A program made the translations under genes and the position numbers. The notes under the pieces were generated by a model, which was given only the letters and a program-made list of their open reading frames with translations, was not told the DNA's origin and ran no database searches. This document shows, in pieces, positions 34,901 through 43,365 of a DNA stretch of 57,257 nucleotides; the stretch's first letter is position 1, and every line of letters begins with the position of its first letter. This DNA is from Xanthomonas bonasiae (lineage in GTDB: Bacteria; Pseudomonadota; Gammaproteobacteria; Xanthomonadales; Xanthomonadaceae), in the NCBI RefSeq assembly GCF_017163705.1, contig NZ_JAFIWB010000032.1:1-57257 (forward strand), in the 5' to 3' direction.

Positions 34901-36460
34901 CGCGAGCAGGCCGTCCATCACGCTGCGCGCCTGGTCCGGACGCCCGGCCTGCTGGTACAGCCGCGCCAGGTCCAGCCGCACCCACGGATCGCCGGGACGC
35001 TCGACCATCGCCGCTTCCAGTTCGCTCTGCGCCGAGACCGTGTCGCCGGCCTCCAGCGCCTGCTTGGCGCGGGCGCGCTGCACGTTGGAGCGCAGCGTGG
35101 CTTCGCCGCCGGCCTTCTCGCGCTGCGCCGGGCTGAGCCTGGCGAACAGCGCGCTGGCCTCGTCGGCGCGGCCCTGGCGGCTGTACAGGCCGATCAGGCC
35201 CTGCAGCGCGCCGGCATTGTCGGCGCTCAGCGCCAGCGCCTGGCGATAGCTGCGTTCGGCCGCGGCCGCGTCGCTGGCCGATTGCAGATCGCCGAGCAAC
35301 ACGTAGCCGGTGGCTTCGTTGGGCTGCAATTTGAGCGACTGCTGGGTCAGGCGCAGCGCTTCGTCGCTGTCGCCGCGGCCGCGCGCGGCCTGCGCCTGCT
35401 GCAGTTGCAGCCAGTAGCGCGCGCTGTCCAGCGCCGAACGCCACTTGCCGTTGCCGGCCGCGGCCGGACGCAGCAGTTCCTGCGCTTCGCCGAAGCGCTG
35501 CTGGCGCAGGCGCACCGAGCCCAGGCCGCCGAGCGCGTCGGCATCGCGCGGGCGCGCGCGCAGCACCTGGGTGAAGCGCTGCTCGGCCACGGCCAGGTTG
35601 CCGGCGTTGAGCGCCTTGAACGCCTCGCCGAGTTGTTCGCCGGCCGGATCGCCGGCCTGCGCGGCACGCTGTTCGCCCAGCTTGGTGGCCTTGGCGGCGA
35701 CCTCGGCATCGTTCGGATTGGCCGCCAGGAACGCCTGGTACAGCGGCGCATCGGCGTTGCCGGCATTGAGCCACAGCAGCGCCTGGCGCCAGGCGGCGCG
35801 CGCCGGGCCGCCGACGTCGGGACGCTTGCTCATCGCGCCGAGCTGGGCGATGCCTTCGCGCCGCGACGGCTCGCGGTAGGTCAGCACCTGCGCCAGCGCC
35901 AGCGCCGCGGCGCCGTTGTTGGGCTGCGCGGCGACCAGCCGGCGCAGGCCGTCGCGGGCGCCGTCCCAGCCCTGCGGGGTGCCGGCCAGGGCCTGGTAGT
36001 ACTCCAGCGCCAGGTGGTCCGGCGGCGCCTTGCCGTCGAACAGCGCCTGGTACTCGCGCACCGCTTCCACGTAGCGGCCGGCCGAGGCGGCGCGGCGCGC
36101 GTTGCGCAGGTTGACGCTGTCGCCGCTGCCGCCGATCGCCTGGCTCAGCCGCTGCGTCTGCGGCGCCTGCGGATGGGTCTTCTGCAACTGCTGCAGGCGC
36201 TTGCGCGCCTCGCCCTGGCGGCCTTGCGCCAGGTCGATCTGGGCCAGGCCGAGCAGCGCATCGGGCTGGTTCGGGTCGACCCGCAGCAGCTTGCGCCAGG
36301 TGTCGGCGGCGAGATCGTCGCGGCCCTGGTCGTGCCAGTAGTTGCCCTGGCTGACCAGTTGCTGGGTGGCGTTGCCGGCCTGCGCGTGCGCGTTGCCGGC
36401 GAGCAGGCACAGGTCGATCATGCCGGCCAGATAGAGAGGCTTGAGTTTCATGCGGAACAT
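31919..36460 (-). CDS. bcsC: Cellulose synthase outer-membrane subunit BcsC
   Basis: BcsC spans periplasm and outer membrane and exports cellulose. The 1513-residue protein has a signal peptide (ends GNAHAQ), about 19 TPR-like repeats (30-830), an Ala/Pro/Gly-rich linker (about 840-1000, including GQYPSMPAAAAAAY and DDLPPPASAGAAGG) and a C-terminal porin domain of the BcsC type (about 1040-1513; for example YKRGGFAADLGSTPVGFP, EQRIVGGVGYRG, NLTAMQYDKNLSGYTYGQGGYFSPQDY). GGAGAA sits six bases before the ATG, inside the end of bcsZ, with which it overlaps by 13 bp. The chain ends LASPYVGE, not with the usual terminal aromatic residue of barrels. Last gene of the operon. Confidence 0.93.
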   Translation of the reverse strand: MFRMKLKPLYLAGMIDLCLLAGNAHAQAGNATQQLVSQGNYWHDQGRDDLAADTWRKLLRVDPNQPDALLGLAQIDLAQGRQGEARKRLQQLQKTHPQAPQTQRLSQAIGGSGDSVNLRNARRAASAGRYVEAVREYQALFDGKAPPDHLALEYYQALAGTPQGWDGARDGLRRLVAAQPNNGAAALALAQVLTYREPSRREGIAQLGAMSKRPDVGGPARAAWRQALLWLNAGNADAPLYQAFLAANPNDAEVAAKATKLGEQRAAQAGDPAGEQLGEAFKALNAGNLAVAEQRFTQVLRARPRDADALGGLGSVRLRQQRFGEAQELLRPAAAGNGKWRSALDSARYWLQLQQAQAARGRGDSDEALRLTQQSLKLQPNEATGYVLLGDLQSASDAAAAERSYRQALALSADNAGALQGLIGLYSRQGRADEASALFARLSPAQREKAGGEATLRSNVQRARAKQALEAGDTVSAQSELEAAMVERPGDPWVRLDLARLYQQAGRPDQARSVMDGLLAVHGDMPEALYANALLAQERGDWASAYASLERIPSAARTAEMSALRNTAWVEQQAAQARLLQQQGRAGEAQLLLARTEAALGGALEQPALLASMAGAYADIGSNQRALTLAQRLVAQNPSTEARLQYASVLLRAQQDAELAATLRQLRDTDMTAEQQRRYQALRSGYTLRQVDALRELGNLEAAYDALAPLLAQQNQDPKAVAALARLYAAAGDQRQALVLYQQQLQQSPNDLDTLIAAANTAAALRDLDSAEDYLQRALAQAPDSPAVLSAAGRVYRSAGKNRKAESYFRAALAAQAREAGQHDNGLPAANGPASFAGAGRPLNPFAGMSGRMPRSPAVVSDSLGGGYSAPAYAAAGQAALPAMPAAAGAGQYPSMPAAAAAAYASGGDDLPPPASAGAAGGVQLAALPVPGQRAPAAASLAPSYYPDDRVATTGSARQAQALATPARTGTVLDELREVQSENSDSLAAGATYRARDGEAGLGKLNDLEVPLHGEFAVGEGKLSVDVTPTLLDAGTLDTAYSTASRFGAGPSAAMGDALAADRTPIDDLVGSDLYQLLLTEGDTNATRNALRTYAVNTGLYNELYNDTDATLTNAQREAAALQALYAEPLSAFLLGNIAADVSISTLASAILGDASRSADLSAADIARFQALAANTTAASLTPAGFSQALYTMAANGSASRRMDQDASGVGVSVKYKRGGFAADLGSTPVGFPEQRIVGGVGYRGQIGENLTYSGQAFRRAVSDSLLSFAGVDDGRAGLRWGGVTSNGVRLSATLDNGLLGGYANLTADRLVGHNVADNDHRQVDLGVYVHALETENQSLTAGLNLTAMQYDKNLSGYTYGQGGYFSPQDYVDLGFPVHWSGRSAGRKVNWSVDASVGVQHFRSDDSNYFPTSAQMQQDAYDAASLAALLGLVDTYTAPVYAGQSKTGVSYNVAGAAEWQLAPQLFLGGRLIFNNARDYNQFSTNLYVRFVLDRLGAGLGRRPQVLASPYVGE

Positions 36461-37611
36461 TGGGTTCTCCAGGCGGGCTGCAGCAGGCCGTCTGCGGAAA
36501 AGCGATAGCGGTTATCGAGCCAGCCGCGCCCGAACAGGACCAGCACCCGATCGTAATAGGGAAGTTTCGCCGCGGCGGCGTCGCCGGGCGCGGGAATCTG
36601 TTGCGCCTGCGCCTTCAGCAGCAGCGGTTGGCGCAGCGCGCTGAGGTACGGCAGCAGCGCGGCGGCGAAGCCGGGCGGCGCGGTGCCGCTGCCGACGCCC
36701 AACCGCGTGTCCACCTTCTCGCTGAAATGGCCCTGCGCCTGCAATTGCTGCAGCGGACCGGACAGGTCCTCGAGCAGCGCCTTGCGCAGCGGCTCGCCGG
36801 CATCGAGCATGCCGGCCCACAGGTACACGCGGACCGCGTCGTAGCTGCCCAGCGCGCCCTTGTCCGGATCGACCGCGAACGCGCGGCCGTCCCAGCCGAT
36901 CCAGTCCGGGGCGAAGCCGACCGGCGCGCTGTCGCGCAGCAGGCGTGCGCTGCGCTGCGCCAGCCCGGCCCACGGTCCTTTCGGATCGGCGGCGGCGAAA
37001 CGGCGCAGCAGCTGGATCGGCAGGTAGCTGGGATTGAGCGTCCAGCGCGGCGGCTTGGCGAAGCCCTTCACCGCCGGCAGCAGCATGCCGCCGAACCCGG
37101 GCAAGTCGGCCAGTTCCTGGCGTCGCACCAGCGCCAGCGTCTGCATGCCGGCCTGGGTGTAGCCGGGCCGCTTCCACAGGCGCCCGGCCTCCAGCAATGC
37201 GTAGGCGATCCACAGGTCGGCGTCGCTGGCGGTGTTGTCGTCGAGCACGCGCCAGCTGCCGTCGTCGGCGCGGCCCCACAGCCAGGCCGGCAGCACCTGT
37301 TGCGGGCGGCCGCCGCTGAGGTTGTGCCGGGTCCAGCCGAGCAGCCGGTCGAACAGCACCTGGTCGTTGGCCACCAGCGCGAAGAACAGCGCGTAGGACT
37401 GGCCTTCGGAGGTGCTGCGCTGATCGGCATTGCTGAAATCGATCACCCGCCCGCTGTCGTCGATATGCTTGGCGACGAAGCCGGTCCACTCGCGCCACGG
37501 CGCGCAGGCGGCCGCGGCGGCGGTGGCCGGCAGCGACGGCAGCAGCGCCGCCGCGCCCGCGGCGAGCGCGCCGCCGAGCACGCGGCGGCGCTGTCGCGCG
37601 TGCGGGGTCAT
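36448..37611 (-). CDS. bcsZ: Periplasmic endo-1,4-beta-glucanase BcsZ (GH8)
   Basis: BcsZ trims cellulose chains in the periplasm and is required for proper export in many species. The 387-residue protein has a Tat-like signal (HARQRRRVLGGALAAGAAALLPSLPATA) and a GH8 alpha/alpha barrel. The catalytic Glu is in QRSTSEGQSYALF and the second acid in SDADLWIAYALLEAG; RWTLNPSYLP and GSYDAVRVYLWAGM are further family segments. It overlaps bcsB by 4 bp and bcsC by 13 bp. Confidence 0.94.
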   Translation of the reverse strand: MTPHARQRRRVLGGALAAGAAALLPSLPATAAAAACAPWREWTGFVAKHIDDSGRVIDFSNADQRSTSEGQSYALFFALVANDQVLFDRLLGWTRHNLSGGRPQQVLPAWLWGRADDGSWRVLDDNTASDADLWIAYALLEAGRLWKRPGYTQAGMQTLALVRRQELADLPGFGGMLLPAVKGFAKPPRWTLNPSYLPIQLLRRFAAADPKGPWAGLAQRSARLLRDSAPVGFAPDWIGWDGRAFAVDPDKGALGSYDAVRVYLWAGMLDAGEPLRKALLEDLSGPLQQLQAQGHFSEKVDTRLGVGSGTAPPGFAAALLPYLSALRQPLLLKAQAQQIPAPGDAAAAKLPYYDRVLVLFGRGWLDNRYRFSADGLLQPAWRTQCSA

Positions 37612-39923
37612 TGCCCTTCCCGCAACCGTTGCGCCGAATGCCGGCGCAGCACCACGCGCGCGGCCAGCGCCAGCAGCAGGCTCAGCAGCACCACCGCCAG
37701 GCCGAGCAGCAGCGGATGCTGCGAAAAGTACCAGCGCGCCCAGGTCGGCAGCGGCAGGTGGCCGACGTAATAGGACTGGTTGCCGGCCAGGCTGCGGATC
37801 TTGCCCTGCTGCAGCAGCACCACGCTGCCCTGGAAATCCTTCAGCGTGGCCGGCTCGAACCAGGCGTCGAACAGCTGGCCGACGCTGGCCGGATCCTCGG
37901 CCAGCAGCGCGACCACGCTGCGCCCGGGCTTGAGCGGCGACTCGAAGCCCATCAGCACCACGTCGCCCGGGGCCGGCTTCACCGCCACTTCGGCGGTGGT
38001 CGGCAGGTCGGTGCGGCGCGCATCGAAGGACAGGAAGCCGGGCAGCTTGTCCATCACCCAGTCGGTCATCGAGAAGCGCCGGCCGGTGGCGCCGTCGCCG
38101 ATCGGCAGGTGCTCGCTCCAGCGCTGGAACAGCGGCTGCGAGCGCGAGGAGCCGAACACCAGCAGGTCGCTGTCGGCGTGCTGCTCCACTTCGCCGGCAT
38201 GGATCAGGGTGGCGCGCAACGCCGGATAGCCGGTGGAGGCGCCGAGCTTGCCGAGCAGGGTCAGCAGGTTGGACACGTCCTGGTTGCTGGCTTCGTCCGG
38301 CACCACGATGGTGGATTCGGACAGGTCGGCCAGGCGCGTGAACGGATAGCCGGCATTGCCGAACGCCGCCAGGTTCGGCATCGCCATGTAGTGGTGGAAC
38401 GAACTCAGGTCCACGCTCGAATCGGCGTCGATCGCGCCGGACACGTCGGGGAAGGTGTTCTTGCATTCGCCGGCCTGCGGGCGGTCGAAGAAGAAGTGGA
38501 AGCGCAGCTGGCTGTTGGCCGAGAACGGGCCGGTCGGCAGCAGCAGTTTCTGCTCCACCGGCATCGCGCCCTTGGCCTTGAGGTCGTGCCACCACTGCAG
38601 CGGCAGCGATTCGGCGTACGGGCGCCCGCTCAGCGGCAGCGTGGTGACGAAGGCATCGTTGATGCTGACGTTGAGCGCGGACTTGTTGCGCACGTCCGGC
38701 ACCGTGTAGCGGTAGCGCAGATTGACCGGGATGCCGTCGCGCTGCCACACGAACAGGTCCGGCGGCAGCTGCAGGCCGACCCGGATCAGGTCCGGGTGGT
38801 AGCCAGTGACATTGAGCTGCGAGGTCTGTGCGACCAGGTCGGCGAAGCGCACCGGGCCGTCGCTGGAAATCCAGTTCGGCGCGTCGTAGGGCTTGCGCGG
38901 CTGCGCCTGCTTGAGTTCGCCGATCCTGGCCACGGCGCCGTTGAACGGCGTGCCCAGCGCCAGCGCGGTGGCCGCCTGCTGCAGGTCGTTGTCGTTGCGG
39001 CCGAGCACCAGCAGCAGCTTGCCGGCCGGATCGCGCGGATTGGTGACCACCGCCAGGGTCGGGCCGGCGATCTCGCCCAGGCCGTTCTCGGCGGTCGCCA
39101 GTTCGGCCGGCAGCGTGTTCGGTGTGGCGAACAGCACCGCGTTGCCGGTCGCCGGCACGTCGCCGATGGAGACGTTGAACACCGCGCCGCGGTAACCGGC
39201 CTGCGCGCCGAACCACGAGGACACGATGCCGGCGCTGCGCAGCGTGGCCAGGTCCGGCCGCTGCGGGAACACGAACGGCAGTTCCAGCCGGCGCGTGTCG
39301 CGCTTGTCGTAGAACGGCACCGGCAGCAGCGCCAGGTCGTTGGCCAGCACCAGCGGCGTGGTGCTCAGCGACAGCCGCGTGGCCGGGTCGATGTTGGCCC
39401 ACAGGCTGGTGTGGTCGGGATCCTCGCATTCGCGGGTGTAGTGCCCGATCAGCTGCAGGTTGAGCTGGTTGTAGTCGCTGACCAGGCGCGGATCGATCGG
39501 CACGTCGGTCTGCTGCAGCTTGCCGGCGTTCTCGCGGGTCACCGGCAGGGTCGCCACGGTGACGCCGTTGACGGTGACCTTCAGGTGCGACAGCTCCGGC
39601 AGCAGCGCCGGCGAGTAGCTGTAGCTCAGGTGCAGCGTCGCCGCCTCGACCACTTCGTCGGTGCGCGCGCTGAACGCCACGCCGGCGCTGCCCTGGATGC
39701 CGCGCAGGGTGATTTCGTAGTCCATGCCGAGCTGCTTCAGCGTCGCCGAGCGCTCCTGCACGCCCAGGGTCGGTGCGGCGGGCGCCGGCGCGGCCGGTTC
39801 TTGCACCGCGGCCGTCGCGGAGGCGGCGGGCGCCGCCGGAGTGGCGGGAAGCGTCGGTTCCTGCGCCAGCGCCAGGCCGGACAGGATGGTGAGACAGCAC
39901 GCGGCCAAGGCAGGTAGGCGCAT
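37608..39923 (-). CDS. bcsB: Cellulose synthase periplasmic subunit BcsB
   Basis: BcsB completes the catalytic core with BcsA, its C-terminal helix packing against the synthase. The 771-residue protein has a signal peptide (MRLPALAACCLTILSGLALAQ), an Ala/Pro-rich spacer, and alternating carbohydrate-binding jelly-roll and flavodoxin-like domains: LGMDYEITLRGIQGSAGVAFSAR, HYTRECEDPDHTSLWANI, GYHPDLIRVGLQLPPDLFVW and LNVSINDAFV. The C-terminal membrane segment (LLLGLAVVLLSLLLALAARVVL) is followed by a basic tail. The start is well placed at the signal peptide, though the Shine-Dalgarno sequence is poor. It lies 47 bp after bcsA. Confidence 0.93.
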   Translation of the reverse strand: MRLPALAACCLTILSGLALAQEPTLPATPAAPAASATAAVQEPAAPAPAAPTLGVQERSATLKQLGMDYEITLRGIQGSAGVAFSARTDEVVEAATLHLSYSYSPALLPELSHLKVTVNGVTVATLPVTRENAGKLQQTDVPIDPRLVSDYNQLNLQLIGHYTRECEDPDHTSLWANIDPATRLSLSTTPLVLANDLALLPVPFYDKRDTRRLELPFVFPQRPDLATLRSAGIVSSWFGAQAGYRGAVFNVSIGDVPATGNAVLFATPNTLPAELATAENGLGEIAGPTLAVVTNPRDPAGKLLLVLGRNDNDLQQAATALALGTPFNGAVARIGELKQAQPRKPYDAPNWISSDGPVRFADLVAQTSQLNVTGYHPDLIRVGLQLPPDLFVWQRDGIPVNLRYRYTVPDVRNKSALNVSINDAFVTTLPLSGRPYAESLPLQWWHDLKAKGAMPVEQKLLLPTGPFSANSQLRFHFFFDRPQAGECKNTFPDVSGAIDADSSVDLSSFHHYMAMPNLAAFGNAGYPFTRLADLSESTIVVPDEASNQDVSNLLTLLGKLGASTGYPALRATLIHAGEVEQHADSDLLVFGSSRSQPLFQRWSEHLPIGDGATGRRFSMTDWVMDKLPGFLSFDARRTDLPTTAEVAVKPAPGDVVLMGFESPLKPGRSVVALLAEDPASVGQLFDAWFEPATLKDFQGSVVLLQQGKIRSLAGNQSYYVGHLPLPTWARWYFSQHPLLLGLAVVLLSLLLALAARVVLRRHSAQRLREGQ

Positions 39924-39970
39924 CGAGGGCAACCGGAAGAAAGAGGAAAGGAAAGACGGGGGAACGCGGC

Positions 39971-42121
39971 TCACGGCGCGGATTCCTCGCCAGCCGGACG
40001 CGAACGGAAGCCGCCGCGCACGCTGTCGCCGACATGCTGGCCCAGGCGCTGGAAGCCGCGCATGCTCGCCGCGAACACCTGGCCCATCGATTTCCAGAAA
40101 TTGTCGCGGTCGTGGCGGCCCCACTGCGACACCCAGATGTCGGCGCGGGCGAAGGTGCAGGCGACCAGCCAGCGCTCCTGTTCGATCGACATGGCGCGGA
40201 ACTGCACGCTGATGTGTCCGTCGCGGTCGTGGCGCACGATCGCCGGCAGGCGCCGTTCGACATTGCGGTGCGACAGGCCCACGTCGACCAGCGTATCCGG
40301 CTCCACCGGCGCCGTCTCGACCAGGTTCAGGGCCATGCCGCCGGTGGAGAAGTTGACCGTGCGGCAGGCCAGCTCCTGGCCATCGGGCAGGTACAGCGTG
40401 GCCGGGATGTCCAGCGGCACGCGGTGCGAGCGGCGCACCTGGCGCATTTCGCTGGCGGTGGCGATGGTGGCGCCGAGCAGCAGCACGTTGTAGACGGTCC
40501 AGGCCAGGTTGAACCAGATCGTCTGCGCTTCGCCGGTGGCGTCGGTGTAGACCAGGCGCATCGCGCCGGCGGCCAGGCCGGCCAGGTTCAGCACCAGCAG
40601 GAACAGGTAGGGCTTGGCGATCTGCCGGTCGAAATAGCTGCGCGTGACCAGGCCGCCCTTGGGGGTGACGTTGAACTTGCCGAGCTTGGGATTGAACAGC
40701 GCCACCAGGGTCGGGCGCAGGATGTACCAGGCCAGCGTGGTCTCGTAGACCTCGTTCCACAGCAGATGGCGGAACTTGCCCTGGGTGCGCAGGTTGGTCA
40801 GGTTGGCCTGCATGATGTGCGGCAACGCGTAGGCCAGGATCATCAGCGCCGACGCGTGGATCACGTGCGCGCCGAAGAACAGGAAGGCCAGCGGCGCGGT
40901 CAGGTAGATGATGCGCGGCAGCCCGTAGAAGAAGTGCAGCATCGCGTTGGCGTAGCACAGCCGCTGCGACAGGCGCAGGCCCTTGCCGAGCAGCGGGTTG
41001 TCCAGCCGCGCGATCTGCGCCATGCCGCGCGCCCAGCGGATGCGCTGGGCGACGTGGCCGGACAGGCTCTCGGTGGCCAGGCCGGCGGCCTGCGGCACGG
41101 TGATGTAGGCGCTGCGGTAACCGCGCCGGTGCAGCTTCAGCGCGGTGTGCGCATCCTCGGTGACCGTCTCCACCGCCACCCCGCCGACTTCCTCCAGCGG
41201 CTTGCGCTTGATCACCGCGCACGAGCCGCAGAAGAAGGTCGCGTCCCACTGGTCGTTGCCGTCCTGCAGCAGGCCGTAGAACAGCTCGCCCTCGTTGGGC
41301 ACCTTGCCGTGGTTGCCGAGGTTGCGCTCGAACGGATCGGCGGAGAAGAAGTAATGCGGCATCTGCACCACCGCGAGCATGCGGTCGCGCAGGAACCAGC
41401 CCATCGCCACCTGCAGGAACGAGCGGGTCGGGATGTGGTCGCAGTCGAAGATCGCCACGTACTCGCCGCTGGACTTCTTCAGCGCGGCGTTGATGTTGCC
41501 GGCCTTGGCGTGGAAGTTGTTGGTGCGGGTGACGTAGTGGATGCCGGCCTGCACGCAGAACTCGCGGAACTCGTCGCGGCGGCCGTCGTCGAGCAGATAG
41601 ATGTTGAGCTTGTCCGCCGGCCAGTCCATCACGCTGGCGGCCAGGATGGTGGAGCGCACCACCGACAGCGGCTCGTTGTAGGTGGGAATGAACAGGTCCA
41701 CCGTCGGCCACTGGCTCTGGTCGGCAGGCAGCGGCACCGGGCGCCGGTTCAGCGGCCACAGCACCTGGAAATAGCCCAGCACCAGGATCGTGAAGGCATA
41801 TACCTCGGCCAGCAGCAGGCCCAGGCCGAGGCTCAGATCGACCGCGCTGCTCACGCCCATGGTCTGGGTGATGCGCCACCAGATGTAGCGCGAGGACACC
41901 GCCAGCGACAGCGCCATCATGATCAGCACGGCGAGCCGACTGCCGCTGCGGCGCAGCAGCATCGCCGCGGCGAACACCACCAGCGAGAACAGCAGCTGCT
42001 GCGGCACGTCCATCGGAATGGCGACCACGAACACCAACAACAAGGCGCCCAGCGCCCACAGCGACCAGGTGGCCAGTGTGTGCATGGGTTGACCGGTACG
42101 CGATGCGGACGCAGCGCTCAT
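39971..42121 (-). CDS. bcsA: Cellulose synthase catalytic subunit BcsA (PilZ-containing)
   Basis: BcsA polymerises UDP-glucose into beta-1,4-glucan in the inner membrane and is activated by c-di-GMP. Of 716 residues, the GT2 core has DDG (178-180), DCDH (226-229), FFCGSCAVIKRKPLEEVGG, TED (321-323) and QRIRW (359-363), all intact. The PilZ domain has the two c-di-GMP motifs R-x-x-x-R (563-567) and N-x-S-x-x-G (590-595). About eight membrane helices flank the core, and a C-terminal amphipathic tail follows PilZ. AGGA is found 8 bases before the ATG. It is third in the operon after bcsD and bcsP. Confidence 0.96.
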   Translation of the reverse strand: MSAASASRTGQPMHTLATWSLWALGALLLVFVVAIPMDVPQQLLFSLVVFAAAMLLRRSGSRLAVLIMMALSLAVSSRYIWWRITQTMGVSSAVDLSLGLGLLLAEVYAFTILVLGYFQVLWPLNRRPVPLPADQSQWPTVDLFIPTYNEPLSVVRSTILAASVMDWPADKLNIYLLDDGRRDEFREFCVQAGIHYVTRTNNFHAKAGNINAALKKSSGEYVAIFDCDHIPTRSFLQVAMGWFLRDRMLAVVQMPHYFFSADPFERNLGNHGKVPNEGELFYGLLQDGNDQWDATFFCGSCAVIKRKPLEEVGGVAVETVTEDAHTALKLHRRGYRSAYITVPQAAGLATESLSGHVAQRIRWARGMAQIARLDNPLLGKGLRLSQRLCYANAMLHFFYGLPRIIYLTAPLAFLFFGAHVIHASALMILAYALPHIMQANLTNLRTQGKFRHLLWNEVYETTLAWYILRPTLVALFNPKLGKFNVTPKGGLVTRSYFDRQIAKPYLFLLVLNLAGLAAGAMRLVYTDATGEAQTIWFNLAWTVYNVLLLGATIATASEMRQVRRSHRVPLDIPATLYLPDGQELACRTVNFSTGGMALNLVETAPVEPDTLVDVGLSHRNVERRLPAIVRHDRDGHISVQFRAMSIEQERWLVACTFARADIWVSQWGRHDRDNFWKSMGQVFAASMRGFQRLGQHVGDSVRGGFRSRPAGEESAP

Positions 42122-42217
42122 CAGCGATTCCTAACGAAGGGGGCGAAGCCGGCGCGCGTTTTTCCCCTCCGCGCGGCGACAGGACGACGATGCGCGGCAG
42201 CAACGGCCGCGCGCGGG

Positions 42218-42640
42218 TCAGCGGTTCTGGAAACGCTTGAGCGGGCTATCGGGCGCCGGCACGCGCGCGCGGTCGCTGTCGAGCAGGCGCTGGAACAACC
42301 GGGTCAGCGGCGTGGCCGTGCTGGCCGGTGCCGGCTCGGGCAGCGCGGGCCTGGCCTGCGACGCGCGCACCGGCTCGGTCGCGACCGTCCGGGCGGCGGG
42401 CGGCGCCACCGCCAGCCTGGGCTCGGCCGGCGCACGCACCACCGACAGCGTCGGCGCCGGTGCCGCGGCAGGCGGCAGCGGTGCCGCCGCCGGCGGTTCG
42501 GCGGCGGCAGGCTCCGGCGCGCTCAGCCGCGCCCCGGAAAAATCCTGGTACGCGCTGGCGCCCTGGCTGCCGAGCTTGGCGAACAGGCTGGAAATGTCGT
42601 CGGCCGCATCGGCGCCCGCATGGTCGGTCTTGTTGGACAT
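42218..42640 (-). CDS. bcsP: BcsP-like proline-rich cellulose biosynthesis protein
   Basis: A 140-residue cytoplasmic protein without signal or membrane segment. The N-terminal DDISSLFAKLGSQGASAYQDF matches the short motif of BcsR/BcsP-type proteins. A Pro/Ala-rich middle (about 40-115) and a C-terminal PLTRLFQRLLDSD...PLKRF helix follow. BcsP-type proteins occur in type I bcs operons and are thought to help localise or assemble the synthase. A strong Shine-Dalgarno (AGGGGG) precedes the ATG. Assignment rests on the N-terminal motif, composition and position between bcsD and bcsA. Confidence 0.75.
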   Translation of the reverse strand: MSNKTDHAGADAADDISSLFAKLGSQGASAYQDFSGARLSAPEPAAAEPPAAAPLPPAAAPAPTLSVVRAPAEPRLAVAPPAARTVATEPVRASQARPALPEPAPASTATPLTRLFQRLLDSDRARVPAPDSPLKRFQNR

Positions 42641-42690
42641 CGATCACCCCCTAAGATGATTTTTGTAGCCGGTGGAATCGGATGGCCCGC

Positions 42691-43149
42691 TCAGGCGACC
42701 CGGCACAGCACGAAACGACGGACATCCTCCTCGACGGCCGGCACCGCGCGGATCCCCAGACCCGCCAACATGCCGGCCTGCTCGAACCAGGCGTGGTACA
42801 CCCCTTCCAGGAATCCATCCGCCCCGGCCGTCTCCCCGGCCAGGGCGATCTGCAACGGCGAGCCGACGTGGGCCAGGTCGACCCGGTCGGCCTGCTCCTC
42901 GAAGCGCGCATAGCCCCACTCCATCCCCTCCCAGACCCGGTTGACCCCGGCCTGCACCTCGTCCAGCGTCGCGCAGGCCCCGATCGGATGCTCGCCGGCG
43001 AAACGGCGCCCGATCCGCGCCATCAGCAGCGCCAGGTCCTCCGTCGACAGCTCCGCCGCGAACTCCTGGGCCAACGCGCGCAGGAAACCGCGCCACTGCC
43101 GCGAACAGGCCTGGGTGCGGAAATGCGTCTGCAGCTCGGGAGAGCTCAT
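42691..43149 (-). CDS. bcsD: Cellulose synthase subunit D
   Basis: BcsD forms octameric rings that align the export complexes and promote crystalline cellulose in Komagataeibacter. The 152-residue protein starts MSSPELQTHFRTQACSRQWRGFLRALAQEF, matching the BcsD N-terminal helix, with ATLDEVQAGVNRVWEGMEWGYARFEE, SPLQIALAG, FLEGVYHAWFEQAG and a C-terminal LCRVA. An upstream in-frame extension was rejected because the ATG has AGAGG upstream and matches the family start. First gene of the bcs operon, 50 bp before bcsP. Its presence marks a type I bcs cluster. Confidence 0.88.
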   Translation of the reverse strand: MSSPELQTHFRTQACSRQWRGFLRALAQEFAAELSTEDLALLMARIGRRFAGEHPIGACATLDEVQAGVNRVWEGMEWGYARFEEQADRVDLAHVGSPLQIALAGETAGADGFLEGVYHAWFEQAGMLAGLGIRAVPAVEEDVRRFVLCRVA

Positions 43150-43240
43150 CGGTGCTGCCTCTGATGGAAAAATGGCACGGCGAGTGCCTCGCAAGGGTAT
43201 CCAGCAAGCGCGATGCCAATATGGCGAACATTGCCACTAA

Positions 43241-43256
43241 TGCGACACAGTTCTCA
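43241..43256. promoter_or_regulatory. Weak Clp/CRP-like dyad upstream of bcsD
   Basis: TGCGA-N6-TCTCA matches 8 of 10 positions of the CRP-type consensus, with symmetrical mismatches, about 100 bp before bcsD in a 216-bp gap that is unusually AT-rich for this genome. It may be the bcs promoter region. The match is weak and could be chance. Confidence 0.3.
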
Positions 43257-43365
43257 CTTTCACCGCCAATGGTAGCCCACTGCTGCGCCACAGCAAAGTC
43301 CCTCCCAGCCCAATCTCCCGCCATTTTCGTCGCAACCGTCCCGAGGCAGGCAGGCACACGTCCCA